Origin: an uncultured Clostridia bacterium
GTDB lineage: Bacteria; Bacillota; Clostridia; TANB77; CAG-508
Assembly (NCBI GenBank): GCA_947624195.1
Contig: CANQJH010000016.1
Coordinates: 1-39,573 of the forward strand
Length of the DNA: 39,573 nt
Reading direction: 5' to 3'
The notes beneath the pieces are model-generated. The model saw only the letters and a list, made by a program, of their open reading frames with translations, had not been told where the DNA came from and ran no database searches. The translations under genes were made by a program, and so were the position numbers. Every line of letters begins with the position of its first letter. The stretch's first letter is position 1. Shown piece after piece: positions 17,546 to 29,303 of the stretch.

Positions 17546-17603
17546 TTGCTAGTTCCTTTCTCTTTGCTATGACATCTCTTTATATTTTCTAGCTTTTGTT
17601 TAC

Positions 17604-19562
17604 TTAGTCAATTAACATTCCTATAAACATTGCATGTGACCAACCAAGTCCAATTACCCAAGTTTGATTTAAATCACTGTTTGACTGTTCTGGTAGTAAT
17701 CCTAGCGGATTTGCACTATTTACAATAAACTTCATACACTCTTTTGCAGATTTGTTATCTCCTATTTTTTTGTAGTACATACCCATCCAAGCTGTTGCAA
17801 TTATCCAAGGATTATTTCCTCCTATGTATCTATCGTTTTGATATCTTAAGTATCCTCCTAAATATGTTCTTATTGTCATATTAATTTGTTCTACAGTATT
17901 TTTTATAATTTTTTCTTCTGGCTCAAATACTCCAAAAGGAATAACTGCTCCTAATATGCTAATATCAGTTAATCTATCAGATGTGTTTCTCAATAAAACT
18001 TTCTTTTCCTTATCAACTAACTTGTCCATTATGTATTGTTTTATTTCTCTTAAAATACCTTCATACCTTGCTTTATTTAATATAATATCATCTTGTTTTA
18101 ATCTATTGTTTTGGAAGTATTCGGCAAGCTCGTCATATATTTTAGACATTGCAGTAAATGCCCCAAATATGCATGATAAAGAATATAAATGTACTCCTTC
18201 GTTTTCTTCCCATATATCATAGCTTAAGTGCTTATAAATTTCGTCTCTTTCCTTGTAGTTGTATTTCTTTTCAAGTTCTATTCTTACTAAATCGTCTTTT
18301 TCTTCTTTGCCAAGTACATTATTGATATATTTTTCAAGAAATGCCATTGCTAGTTCTAACATTTTTAAATTGTCTTTTAAGAATTTTTTATTCTTTTTTC
18401 CTGTACGTTTTTCCATTAGTTTGTAATGTTGATAGGCCTCCCAAACAACAATAGCAGTTTCATCAACTTGGTAACCCCAGCAAGGTGCTAATCTACCATC
18501 AGAATAAAATCTTTGCTCCCACATACCATTTTTGCATTGTGTATTTTTAAGAAATACACTATAAAACTTTTCAGTTAATTCATCAAATCCTAAATGGTCT
18601 AAATTATTATAAATCATAACTGCGTCTCTAGGCCAGCAATAAGCATATTTTCCGCATTGGTCTCTTTCCTCATCAACTTCGAGTGATGCAGTTACTGCTC
18701 CTGTTTTTTCATTGATTAATAAAGGCATAAACAAAATAGTTCTCTTGTATATGTTGATTAATTTATGCATATATTCTGTCCCGTCTTCTTTTAATTTTAA
18801 TGTATCATGTTCTGATAAGTATTTGTTCCAATATTTATTTACTTTGTCTATTTCTTTATCTACATTGATTTTTCTTAGTTTTGTGATTTTTTCTGAGACT
18901 TCACTCATTTTTCCTTCTTCATATTTTATGTACATCATCAATGTAAATTCTCTTTTTTCGCCTGGCTTAAGCACTCCCAAATCGTAGCTTATAGCGGAGT
19001 CTTCTGACATACCTATATAGTCTTTGTCATAAATTTCTCCAGATGATATGTTTCTTTCTACGTTATTTAATTGATGACTATATAAATTTTCTTTTGAAAA
19101 TATTGCTGAGGTAAAGTTGTGACTATATTGGATTAAAGCATTATTTTCTATCATACCTCCAGCCATATTGTTGTATGATGTAAGTACGCTTGAACGTACT
19201 AAAAATTTCATATCTAAATCGATGTTATTTTCATTTTTAAAAACATATTTCTTTAGCACTACATCTTGGCTTGTCATGACACAGTCTGTTTGTTTTACTT
19301 TTAAATTAAAATATGTGTTTTCAATCTCTGTGTTTAGAACATTTGAATTTTCACTATAGTATTGATTATATCTATTGTTAACGTCATTGTGTAAATAAAT
19401 AATATTTGAATCATTTATTTTTATTCCAACATGAAAGAAGTCAGAATATTGCCTATAATCTGGTAAAGGATAGTATAATCTTAATAATTCTCCATATTTA
19501 CTAAAACTTGCTATTATGTTTTTATTTCCTATAAATGCATCGTTAAAATATTTCTTTTTCAT
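17604..19562 (-). CDS. Glycoside hydrolase family 15 protein (glucoamylase-like)
   Basis: 652-residue cytoplasmic enzyme (no signal peptide) of the bacterial/archaeal GH15 type, expected to release glucose from alpha-glucans or related oligosaccharides. An N-terminal beta-rich domain (1-250) precedes the (alpha/alpha)6 barrel with CGKYAYCWPRDA, the general acid region WEENEGVHLYSL, NPWIIATAWMGMYY, and the catalytic base region LLPEQSN followed by GLGWSHAMF. The ATG overlaps the stop of the upstream nuclease gene (TAATG), so translation is coupled. Confidence 0.9.
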   Translation of the reverse strand: MKKKYFNDAFIGNKNIIASFSKYGELLRLYYPLPDYRQYSDFFHVGIKINDSNIIYLHNDVNNRYNQYYSENSNVLNTEIENTYFNLKVKQTDCVMTSQDVVLKKYVFKNENNIDLDMKFLVRSSVLTSYNNMAGGMIENNALIQYSHNFTSAIFSKENLYSHQLNNVERNISSGEIYDKDYIGMSEDSAISYDLGVLKPGEKREFTLMMYIKYEEGKMSEVSEKITKLRKINVDKEIDKVNKYWNKYLSEHDTLKLKEDGTEYMHKLINIYKRTILFMPLLINEKTGAVTASLEVDEERDQCGKYAYCWPRDAVMIYNNLDHLGFDELTEKFYSVFLKNTQCKNGMWEQRFYSDGRLAPCWGYQVDETAIVVWEAYQHYKLMEKRTGKKNKKFLKDNLKMLELAMAFLEKYINNVLGKEEKDDLVRIELEKKYNYKERDEIYKHLSYDIWEENEGVHLYSLSCIFGAFTAMSKIYDELAEYFQNNRLKQDDIILNKARYEGILREIKQYIMDKLVDKEKKVLLRNTSDRLTDISILGAVIPFGVFEPEEKIIKNTVEQINMTIRTYLGGYLRYQNDRYIGGNNPWIIATAWMGMYYKKIGDNKSAKECMKFIVNSANPLGLLPEQSNSDLNQTWVIGLGWSHAMFIGMLID

Positions 19563-21226
19563 TAGTTTTCTCCCTTATTCATAATTTCTACTATTTGTTT
19601 TCTTAAATCTATTACTCTACTATTTAATTTCGCTAAATCTCCGTCTGAACTTGATTGTATTCTTATATTTTCTTTTAAAGCGTGTTTCATATCTTCAAGT
19701 TCATTTTCTAAAGACTGCATTTTGTTGATTAGCTCTATTCTGTCTATATCTTTATTAGTTGGATTTTGATATTTTTGAGTCATCTGTAAATTATCATCCA
19801 GTGTATATTCTTCTCCATAACTTGGGATAGAAACTCCTATTCCTGTTTCTTCAATTATCCTATCTCTTAAGACGGTTTGTGATTCTTCTTCACCATGTAC
19901 CAAAAAAACATGTTTAGGCATCTTTGTGTTAAATGAACATAAAAATGAAAGTAACCCTGTTTGGTCTGCATGTCCAGAATATCCCTCAATGTATTCAACT
20001 CTTGCATTTATTGCAAATTCTTCTCCTAAAATTTTTACTTTAGGTTCTTTGTCAACTATTCTTCTACCAAGGGTTCCTGGTGCTTGATATCCAACAAAGA
20101 GAATGGTACTATTAGGATTCCATATGTTGTGTTTTAGGTGATGCTTTATTCTTCCAACATCACACATACCACTAGCTGATATAATTATAGATGGTTCTGT
20201 TGATTCATTTAACGCCTTAGAATCTTCAACAGATTGGGTAAAGTGCAAGCCTGGGAAATCTAGTGGATTGTCTCCTCTTGATATGAACTCTTTTATTTCG
20301 TCATCAAATAAGTCCATATTTTTCTTAAATACCTCTGTAGCTGACACAGCTAGTGGGCTGTCTACATATACAGGAGTATTCATTAAAGTTTGAAATTTCT
20401 TTTGGAATTCCTCATCATCGTTGTGTTGCTCTTTAATTTTATTTAGTTCATATAAAATTTCCTGAGTTCTACCTACAGCAAATGAAGGTATAACTACGGT
20501 TCCTCCGTTATTTACTGTTTCAGATACAATGTTTAAAAATAATGAAGCCTTATCATCATTTCTTACATGAAGTCTACTTCCATAAGTTGACTCCATAACT
20601 AAATAATCGGCACTGTCTATCATTGTAGGGCTTGCTAATAGAGGAATATCATTATTTCCAAGGTCTCCTGAAAATACTATTTTTTCTTGTTTGCCATTTT
20701 CAGTTACCCAAACTTCAATTATGCTTGAACCTAACATATGTCCTGCATCATTAAATCTTACTTGTATATCTGGAGTAATTTCTATTATTTCATCATATGA
20801 TACTCTTTTGAAGATTTCCATACAGTCGATAGCATCTTGTGCTGTATATAAAGGCTCTAAAAGTATTTTTTGTCCTGCCCTTTTACGTTTTTTATTTTTA
20901 ATATCATTTTCTGTTTCTTGTATATGACCACTGTCTGGCAACATTATTTCACATAAATCAACAGTTGCTTTTGTAGCATATACTGGGTTTCTATACCCAT
21001 CTTTATATAGTTTTGGTATTCTTCCTGAGTGATCAATATGAGCATGTGTAAGAAGCATAAAATCAATTGAATTTACATCAAAATCAAATGGTTTATCATT
21101 TAATAATTCTTCTTCCATCCTTCCTTGATGTAATCCACAGTCTATTAAAAATTTTTTTCCTGCTCCCTCCACTAAAAAATTAGATCCAGTAACAGATTTT
21201 GTAGCTCCTAAAAAAGTTATTTTCAT
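19562..21226 (-). CDS. Beta-CASP metallo-beta-lactamase nuclease (CPSF73/RNase J-like)
   Basis: 554 residues. The metallo-beta-lactamase motif LTHAHIDHSGRIP near 60-72, later ligands in AGHMLGSS and SGDLG, and the beta-CASP set (SFAVGRTQEIL, ISASGMCDVGRIKHHL, GYSGHADQTGL, LVHGEEES) identify an RNA-processing exo/endonuclease of the YSH1 group. A C-terminal coiled coil of about 70 residues is extra to the core. It shares an operon with the GH15 gene and follows the coiled-coil protein at 21293. Confidence 0.92.
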   Translation of the reverse strand: MKITFLGATKSVTGSNFLVEGAGKKFLIDCGLHQGRMEEELLNDKPFDFDVNSIDFMLLTHAHIDHSGRIPKLYKDGYRNPVYATKATVDLCEIMLPDSGHIQETENDIKNKKRKRAGQKILLEPLYTAQDAIDCMEIFKRVSYDEIIEITPDIQVRFNDAGHMLGSSIIEVWVTENGKQEKIVFSGDLGNNDIPLLASPTMIDSADYLVMESTYGSRLHVRNDDKASLFLNIVSETVNNGGTVVIPSFAVGRTQEILYELNKIKEQHNDDEEFQKKFQTLMNTPVYVDSPLAVSATEVFKKNMDLFDDEIKEFISRGDNPLDFPGLHFTQSVEDSKALNESTEPSIIISASGMCDVGRIKHHLKHNIWNPNSTILFVGYQAPGTLGRRIVDKEPKVKILGEEFAINARVEYIEGYSGHADQTGLLSFLCSFNTKMPKHVFLVHGEEESQTVLRDRIIEETGIGVSIPSYGEEYTLDDNLQMTQKYQNPTNKDIDRIELINKMQSLENELEDMKHALKENIRIQSSSDGDLAKLNSRVIDLRKQIVEIMNKGEN

Positions 21227-21292
21227 TTGTATTTTCCTTTTTAATTTTATTTAAGTTTTATGGCATTACTTATAAACCACAAATATTTATTA

Positions 21293-22747
21293 TTATTCAA
21301 AAATTCTTGTTTTTTTAGTCTTTCTAATTTGCACATCACTACCCTCTGGCAATTTAACAATGTATTCACTCTCAACATTATCACCATCGTAAATTGTAGC
21401 AATTATTCCGTCGTTTGAGGCAGAAAGTTTAATATATAGTCCCTCCAACGAAACAGTCTGCAACTCAAATATGCCTTTTAGCAATCTATAATCCAATTCA
21501 TCATTGTTTGAAATAGGATTTAAAACTCTAGCTTCTATTGCTTTTGGAATAATCATTTTTTGAATCTCCAAAAGTTTCATTTTACAATTAGGTATAAAAT
21601 TTAAATATCTTATTTCATATATTAAATCAGTTATTCCTTTTCTATCATTGGTTGCTTCTATCTTCTTTTTGAAGCATTTTAAAAATTGATTTTGAAAATT
21701 AGTTATGTCTGTTTTCGTTTCAAAGAATTTTATTTTTATTCTTAATTCTTCTCTATATTTTATAAATTCATTTGGATTTAACATCTTATTAAAGTTGGCT
21801 ATTTTTTCTACTGCTTCATCTCTTCTTTTTCTCAATAAATCTTCATAATGGCTTACACTAAAAATTTTATCTTCATTTTTTAACTTTGAATTATACGCTA
21901 AATACTGATTTCTTAGCTCTCTCGGATTACTTATGATTTCATCTATTTTTCTTATTTCTGTTAGTTTTTTCTTCTTTTCTTTGCCTATCTCTTCTATATA
22001 AGTTTCTTGATTTTTCATCTTATTAAGTTTTGTTTTATATGCAGCAAGCATTTTTAATACTTGTTCATTTTCATTTTTATCATATGCTAAATAAAATTGT
22101 GTTGCAACCTTTTCGAGTTGATCCCATAATTCATCAGGCATGTTTTTGCGCAATGTTTTTAGATTATTGCTATCAATATTATTTATAAATTTATATCCAT
22201 ATAAAATTGTTAAAAGTTCATATATAATATTGCACTCTGTACTTTCAATTTCTTTTGGAAGTATAGACCATGACCAACCATTAAAGTCTCTTATTACCTC
22301 AGAAACAGATATACATTTTCCAATCCAAATTGCTGTTAAAATTGCTTTTTCAGTTGTAGAAAGTGTTTCATCCATCTCTGGTAAGCTTGCTTTAGAAATA
22401 GCATAAAGAAGGTTTTTCTCATTTGGAAATGATATAACCGTCTTACCTTTTCTTGAATTTTCAGAAACAATCTTACATTTATTTTCTTTTAATTCCTTTG
22501 CAAGTTCTGTATGAGGCTCTGCTATTTCAATGTTATCACAATATTTTCGTACATTATCCACAATGCTTTTGAGGAAATCATCTCTATTGGGAACTTCTCT
22601 TTTTACAATTTGATAATTTGTAAAGCTATCTTCTGTTTTATAAAACATACTAAGCAGAAGGTTACCGGCACTTTGTTTAAATCTTTTTTGTTCTGCAATA
22701 TTAGCTAGCTCTTCTTTATAGTCTCTTGCTAAAATCTTGCTTTTCAA
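21293..22747 (-). CDS. Uncharacterised coiled-coil protein downstream of ftsK
   Basis: 484 residues, lysine/glutamate-rich and strongly helical, with coiled coil between about 230 and 380 and a small beta-rich end (IIATIYDGDNVESEYIVKLP). No signal peptide, membrane segment or catalytic motif is visible. The TTG at 22747 lies 8 bases after AAGGAG and just past the ftsK stop; an in-frame ATG at 22765 would overlap ftsK but has its ribosome site inside the gene. Position behind ftsK suggests co-expression. I do not recognise the family. Confidence 0.78.
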   Translation of the reverse strand: MKSKILARDYKEELANIAEQKRFKQSAGNLLLSMFYKTEDSFTNYQIVKREVPNRDDFLKSIVDNVRKYCDNIEIAEPHTELAKELKENKCKIVSENSRKGKTVISFPNEKNLLYAISKASLPEMDETLSTTEKAILTAIWIGKCISVSEVIRDFNGWSWSILPKEIESTECNIIYELLTILYGYKFINNIDSNNLKTLRKNMPDELWDQLEKVATQFYLAYDKNENEQVLKMLAAYKTKLNKMKNQETYIEEIGKEKKKKLTEIRKIDEIISNPRELRNQYLAYNSKLKNEDKIFSVSHYEDLLRKRRDEAVEKIANFNKMLNPNEFIKYREELRIKIKFFETKTDITNFQNQFLKCFKKKIEATNDRKGITDLIYEIRYLNFIPNCKMKLLEIQKMIIPKAIEARVLNPISNNDELDYRLLKGIFELQTVSLEGLYIKLSASNDGIIATIYDGDNVESEYIVKLPEGSDVQIRKTKKTRIFE

Positions 22748-22751
22748 TTTT

Positions 22752-25175
22752 TTACTCTCCTTCATTATTATTTTCTTCTTCTGGTGCTTCTTGACTTTGA
22801 GTTGGTGCCATTTTTAGTTCTTGCCATCTTTCTTTTGACATTAATACCTCTCTTGGCTTACTTCCTTGATATCCTGATATTATGCCTCTTTGTTCCATTT
22901 GGTCTATTATTCTACCTGCCCTTGCATATCCTACTTTAAATCTTCTTTGGATAAATGATGTTGAAGCTTGTCCTGTCTCTATGCACAAATCAATAGCTTC
23001 ATCTAATAGTTCATCTTCTTGATTTTCTTCATCATCTTTATTTGCTACTTTTTCTGGCTCATCTGCTCTTTCAATTGTTTCAATAATTCTTTCATCATAT
23101 TGAGCATCTCCATCTTTCTTAACAAACTTTACTATATTTTCGACTTCTTTATCTGATACAAAAGCTCCTTGGATTCTAGTTGGTTTTGTGGCTCCTGTTG
23201 GATAAAATAACATATCTCCTTTTCCTAAAAGTTTTTCAGCTCCTGCTCCATCTAAAATAGTTCTTGAATCAACTTGTGAAGACACTGCAAATGCTATTCT
23301 TGAAGGAATATTTGCTTTAATTATACCTGTGATAACATCAACAGATGGTCTTTGTGTTGCTATTACTAAATGCATACCTGCTGCTCTTGCCATTTGTGCT
23401 AATCTACAAATTGCATCTTCTACTTCTTTGGCTGCAACCATCATTAAATCAGCAAGCTCATCTATAATTACTACTATTTGCGGTAATTTGGGTTCCCCAT
23501 TTTTTTGTGCTGACTCATTGTAACCTTTTATATCCCTTACATTTTTTTGTGCAAATAAGCTATATCTATTTACCATTTCTTGAACAGCCCAAGCTAAGGC
23601 TCCTGCTGCTTTTTTAGGGTCTGTAACTACTGGAATTAATAAATGTGGTATTCCATTATATACTGAAAGCTCAACTACTTTTGGATCTACCATAAGAAGC
23701 TTAACTTCACTTGGTTTTGCTTTATAAATAATACTTGTTATTAATGTATTGATACATACAGATTTACCAGAACCTGTACTTCCTGCAATAAGTAAGTGAG
23801 GCATCTTAGCTATATCGGTAACTACAGCATCTCCTGCTACATCTTTTCCTAAAGCAAATGCCACTTTAGACTTTGATTCTCCAAATTTATTTGACTCTAT
23901 TATATCTCTTAATGCTACAACTTCTTTGGATTTATTTGGCACTTCTATCCCAACTGTATGTTTTCCAGGAATTGGTGCTTCAATTCTAATTGTTTCTGCC
24001 TCTAAGCTTAAAGCTATATCATCTGCTAGATTAGCTATTTTATTTACTCTAACTCCTTCTGCTGGTGCTAGTTCATATCTCGTAATTGCAGGTCCTACTG
24101 AAACATTTTCTACTTTAGCAGAAACTCCAAAGCTATGCAAAGTTCTTCTTAGTTTCTCAGCAGTTGCTAAAAGTTGCTTTCTGCTTCCTGCTTCATCATT
24201 TTCTTTACCTGTGGCTAATAATTCGATTGGTGGAAATTCATATTTTTCATCTTCTACTGTAAGAGCATGTTGTAATTGTAACACTTCTTTTGTCTTTGCT
24301 TCTTTTTCAACTTCTTGGCTAGCGAATAATCCTTCTTCTTGAGATTTATCTTTATTAACATTAGTATTGCTTGCTGTTTTGCCAGATTTAAAATTTGGTA
24401 CATCTAAACCATCATTAGAGTGGTCATATTTTTTAGAATCTTTTAAATTAATTGTAATCTGTTCTTCAAGTGGTTCTTTATTTTTTAATTGCTCTTTTTC
24501 TAATTTTTCTCTTTTTCTTCTTTCTCTCCAAGTTTCTTTAGGATTTTCCTCTGCAATAATTTTTTCATTTACATTTATATTTTCATCATCATCTTTTGAT
24601 GAGAATATCTTATCCATATATTTTGAAATGAAATCTGCTGGATGAAGGCTAAAAATAAATACAATTAATATTAAAGATAATCCTATTGATGCAATAATTG
24701 TTGCTGGCACTCCAATAAATTTAATTAAAGGAAATGCTAAAGCCGTTCCTATAACTCCCCCTCCTATATCAGTTGTGCCTAGTTGGTATCCTCTAGAAAG
24801 AGCATTATCTATTGAATCATTTATTTCTATATTACCTTTTGAAAATTGATAACAAGATAATATAACATCAATAAATACTAGAACAGCTAGAAACATTACT
24901 AGCTTAGTTGAATAATATTTTGTATCTCTTTCATGAGCTATATAAAATGACATACACAAAAGTCCTACTGGTATTAAATATTTTATGTATCCAAAAACTC
25001 CTCCAAGTGCTGGACTTAGGGTTTTGCCTAAATAACCAGATTTTGTATATATTAATATTGCTAGGATTATACTTACTACGATTAGTATCATGACTGTCAT
25101 ATTAAGTTTTCTTTGCAATTCTTTTTCTCTTCTTATTTGTTCTTTTCGCGATTTTGCTCCTTTTGTTCTAGGCAT
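22752..25175 (-). CDS. ftsK: DNA translocase FtsK/SpoIIIE
   Basis: 807-residue septal DNA pump for chromosome segregation. Four or five N-terminal membrane helices (about 25-190), an acidic/basic linker to ~310, then the motor: Walker A AGSTGSGKSVCINTLI, Walker B VVIIDELADLMM, ATQRPSVDVITG, and a C-terminal winged-helix gamma domain (FIQRRFKVGYARAGRIID) that reads orientation sequences. Ribosome site GGAGG before ATG 25175. Promoter at 25263-25291, with a leader hairpin. Confidence 0.97.
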   Translation of the reverse strand: MPRTKGAKSRKEQIRREKELQRKLNMTVMILIVVSIILAILIYTKSGYLGKTLSPALGGVFGYIKYLIPVGLLCMSFYIAHERDTKYYSTKLVMFLAVLVFIDVILSCYQFSKGNIEINDSIDNALSRGYQLGTTDIGGGVIGTALAFPLIKFIGVPATIIASIGLSLILIVFIFSLHPADFISKYMDKIFSSKDDDENINVNEKIIAEENPKETWRERRKREKLEKEQLKNKEPLEEQITINLKDSKKYDHSNDGLDVPNFKSGKTASNTNVNKDKSQEEGLFASQEVEKEAKTKEVLQLQHALTVEDEKYEFPPIELLATGKENDEAGSRKQLLATAEKLRRTLHSFGVSAKVENVSVGPAITRYELAPAEGVRVNKIANLADDIALSLEAETIRIEAPIPGKHTVGIEVPNKSKEVVALRDIIESNKFGESKSKVAFALGKDVAGDAVVTDIAKMPHLLIAGSTGSGKSVCINTLITSIIYKAKPSEVKLLMVDPKVVELSVYNGIPHLLIPVVTDPKKAAGALAWAVQEMVNRYSLFAQKNVRDIKGYNESAQKNGEPKLPQIVVIIDELADLMMVAAKEVEDAICRLAQMARAAGMHLVIATQRPSVDVITGIIKANIPSRIAFAVSSQVDSRTILDGAGAEKLLGKGDMLFYPTGATKPTRIQGAFVSDKEVENIVKFVKKDGDAQYDERIIETIERADEPEKVANKDDEENQEDELLDEAIDLCIETGQASTSFIQRRFKVGYARAGRIIDQMEQRGIISGYQGSKPREVLMSKERWQELKMAPTQSQEAPEEENNNEGE

Positions 25176-25217
25176 CTTTTTCCCTCCAGTGTTTCATACA
25201 TTAACCTTGTCAATGTC

Positions 25218-25249
25218 AGTGTGTAATTTTTTTATGATATTTACACACT
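25218..25249 (-). promoter_or_regulatory. Hairpin in the ftsK leader
   Basis: Perfect 9-bp inverted repeat AGTGTGTAA / TTACACACT with a 14-base loop, between the predicted promoter and the ftsK ribosome site. The T run following it lies on the plus strand only, so it is not a minus-strand terminator. Confidence 0.5.
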
Positions 25250-25262
25250 TTTTTACAAATGC

Positions 25263-25291
25263 ATTATATATTAAATAATTTATAAAATCAA
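25263..25291 (-). promoter_or_regulatory. Candidate promoter for ftsK
   Basis: Minus strand: TTGATT (25286-25291), 17-base spacer, TATAAT (25263-25268). Confidence 0.55.
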
Positions 25292-25322
25292 TAGCAAAGA
25301 GTTTATTTTATTAATTACAAAC

Positions 25323-25514
25323 AAAATTAATATAGTTATTTTTTCATGCCTTGCTGTCGCAAATTCCATAAGGCCACTAATGGCTGTGCAATTAATGCAC
25401 TTCATACATCATACATATGCCTTGGGCGCTTGTATGTAATTTGCTTCATTCGACCCTTGCTAGCGCTACGGGTGATCCCTGCGTGGCTTATTCAAAAATA
25501 ACTATATTAATTTT
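25323..25514. repeat. MITE-like element with 21-bp terminal inverted repeats
   Basis: A 192-bp non-coding insert bounded by perfect 21-bp inverted repeats (25323-25343 and 25494-25514, core TTAATATAGTTA). The interior is visibly richer in GC than the flanks and includes the palindrome GTGCAATTAATGCAC. No ORF of note. It occupies most of the 370-base gap between ftsK and dnaJ. A related end sequence occurs at 16141-16174, which supports a mobile or repeated element. Confidence 0.65.
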
Positions 25515-25547
25515 TTTATAATACATAAAATAATATGTAAAAAATTT

Positions 25548-26729
25548 CTAGCCAAAAATTCCTCTTTTCTTAACTGGTGGTTGCTCATTCATTGTTTGAG
25601 CAAGTTTCATAAATAGTTCTCTTTGTTCTTTTGAAAGTCTTTTTGGAGTTTGCACTTGAACAGTAAAGACTATATCTCCAGAATTGTTGGAATTTAACTT
25701 TTTAAATCCCTTTCCTTTAATAGTGAATTTATCTCCTGATTGTGTTCCTTCACTTATGGTGTAATCAACATCTTCTCCATCAACTGTTGGTATTTTTAGT
25801 TTTGCTCCAAGAGTTGCTTGAGTCATAGTAATTGGAATAACAAGTTCTATATTGTCTCCCACACGGTTGAAAATATTGCTTTTCTTAACTCTTACATCTA
25901 TGTAAATGTCTCCATTTTCACCACCGTTTTTTCCTGGCTCACCTTTTCCTCTTAAAATAAGGGTTTGACCGTCTACTATACCTGCTGGAATATCAAATTT
26001 TACTTTTACAGTTTTTCTAACTGTTCCTTTCCCTTTGCAAGTATCACATGGCTCTTTTATGATTTTTCCTGTAGCTCTACAATTCTCGCAAGGTCCTACA
26101 GTTTGGAAAGAGGCAAATCCACCTAATGTTTGAGTTTTCTTAACTTGACCTGTTCCATGACATACTGGGCATGTTTCTACTTGAGTTCCTGGTTTAGCTC
26201 CAGTTCCATCACAGTCATCGCATTTTACACTTTTATTTACAGTAAGCTCTTTTTTTGCTCCTGTGAAAGATTCTTCAAAGCTTATATCCACGTCATATCT
26301 TAAATCTTGACCTTTTTGAGGTGCATTAGTGGCTCTTGCTCTTCTTCTGCCACCTCCTCCAAATATTGAAGAAACAAAATCATCTACTACATCATCAAAT
26401 CCAAATCCACTTGTAGTATATGTATAGGATCCGTTTCCAAATCCTCCAAAGCCATTACCAAAGCCACCGTATCCATTTCCGCCACCAAAACCTGCTCCAA
26501 ATGGTGAACCATCTGCTGAACCAAATTGGTCATAGTTTCTTCTTTTCTGTGGGTCAGAAAGTACAGAATAAGCTTCTCCAACTTCTTTAAATTTTTCTTC
26601 GGCTTCCTTTCTATTATCGGGGTTTGCATCAGGATGCCATTTTTTTGCCAATCTTCTATATGCTCTTTTTATGTCATCATCAGATGCACTTTTATCCACC
26701 CCTAATATTTCATAATAATCTTTTGCCAT
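25548..26729 (-). CDS. dnaJ: Co-chaperone DnaJ (Hsp40)
   Basis: 393 residues. J domain with HPD at residues 33-35, Gly/Phe-rich linker (about 75-110), four zinc-binding repeats ([32 protein letters not shown]; the third has Ala for the usual Gly), and the C-terminal substrate-binding domain. It stimulates DnaK's ATPase. It begins 2 bases after the dnaK stop, with GAGGAAG inside the end of dnaK. Confidence 0.98.
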   Translation of the reverse strand: MAKDYYEILGVDKSASDDDIKRAYRRLAKKWHPDANPDNRKEAEEKFKEVGEAYSVLSDPQKRRNYDQFGSADGSPFGAGFGGGNGYGGFGNGFGGFGNGSYTYTTSGFGFDDVVDDFVSSIFGGGGRRRARATNAPQKGQDLRYDVDISFEESFTGAKKELTVNKSVKCDDCDGTGAKPGTQVETCPVCHGTGQVKKTQTLGGFASFQTVGPCENCRATGKIIKEPCDTCKGKGTVRKTVKVKFDIPAGIVDGQTLILRGKGEPGKNGGENGDIYIDVRVKKSNIFNRVGDNIELVIPITMTQATLGAKLKIPTVDGEDVDYTISEGTQSGDKFTIKGKGFKKLNSNNSGDIVFTVQVQTPKRLSKEQRELFMKLAQTMNEQPPVKKRGIFG

Positions 26730-26731
26730 TT

Positions 26732-28597
<1,866 letters not shown>

Positions 28598-28712
28598 TTA
28601 AATTTATAATGGCTTAATTTATATAATTTTATGATAATCTTATTATCATTAAAAATTAATAACTATATTAATTAATTTTGTCCCCATTTGGCAACATTTT
28701 AAAGTTTATATT

Positions 28713-29303
28713 TTAGTTTGCTACTACTACCATAGAATGTCTTAAAACTCTATCTCCTATCATGTAGCCTTTTCTATATTCTTCTTTTACTATTTTTGCT
28801 CCCAAAGAGCTATCTTCTACTAAGCTTACCGCTTCGTGAAGTGATGGGTCAAATGGTTTACCAACAGCTTCTATAGCTTTTACACCATTTGATTCTAATA
28901 CTTCTTTAAATTGTTTCATTACAAGTTCTATGCCACTCTTGTATTGCTCATCTTGAGTCGAGCTTTCTGCTGCCTTTTCCAAGTTATCCAAAACTGGAAG
29001 TAACTTTATAACAACGTCCCCCATTACTGAGTTATACATATTTGTTCTTTCTTTATCACTTCTCTTTTTAAAGTTTTCGAACTCTGCCATAAGTCTTTTT
29101 ATTCTGTCTTCTCTGTCATCAAGTTCTTGTTTTTGTTCTTCAATTTTAGCTTTTAATATTTCTTCCTCTGTCTTTGGTTCATTTTCATATTTCATATTTT
29201 CATTTTTTTGATTTTCATTTTGTATATCTTCATTTTGATTTTCATTATTTGCTTTCTTATAATTTTCATCATTATTCATTTGATTTATTTTTTCATCCTC
29301 CAC
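28713..29303 (-). CDS. grpE: Nucleotide exchange factor GrpE
   Basis: 196 residues: a charged Asn/Glu-rich N-terminal coiled coil, the FENFKKRSDKER helix, and the C-terminal beta domain (EAVGKPFDPSLHEAV, GDRVLRHSMVVVA). It releases ADP from DnaK. The start is GTG at 29303, inside the last codons of hrcA (11-base overlap), with GAGGG upstream; an ATG eight codons further in is an alternative. Confidence 0.96.
   Translation of the reverse strand: MEDEKINQMNNDENYKKANNENQNEDIQNENQKNENMKYENEPKTEEEILKAKIEEQKQELDDREDRIKRLMAEFENFKKRSDKERTNMYNSVMGDVVIKLLPVLDNLEKAAESSTQDEQYKSGIELVMKQFKEVLESNGVKAIEAVGKPFDPSLHEAVSLVEDSSLGAKIVKEEYRKGYMIGDRVLRHSMVVVAN

Noticed and set aside
25218..25254. Plus-strand terminator at the ftsK leader hairpin
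   Set aside because: No plus-strand gene precedes it; it is more likely part of the ftsK leader.
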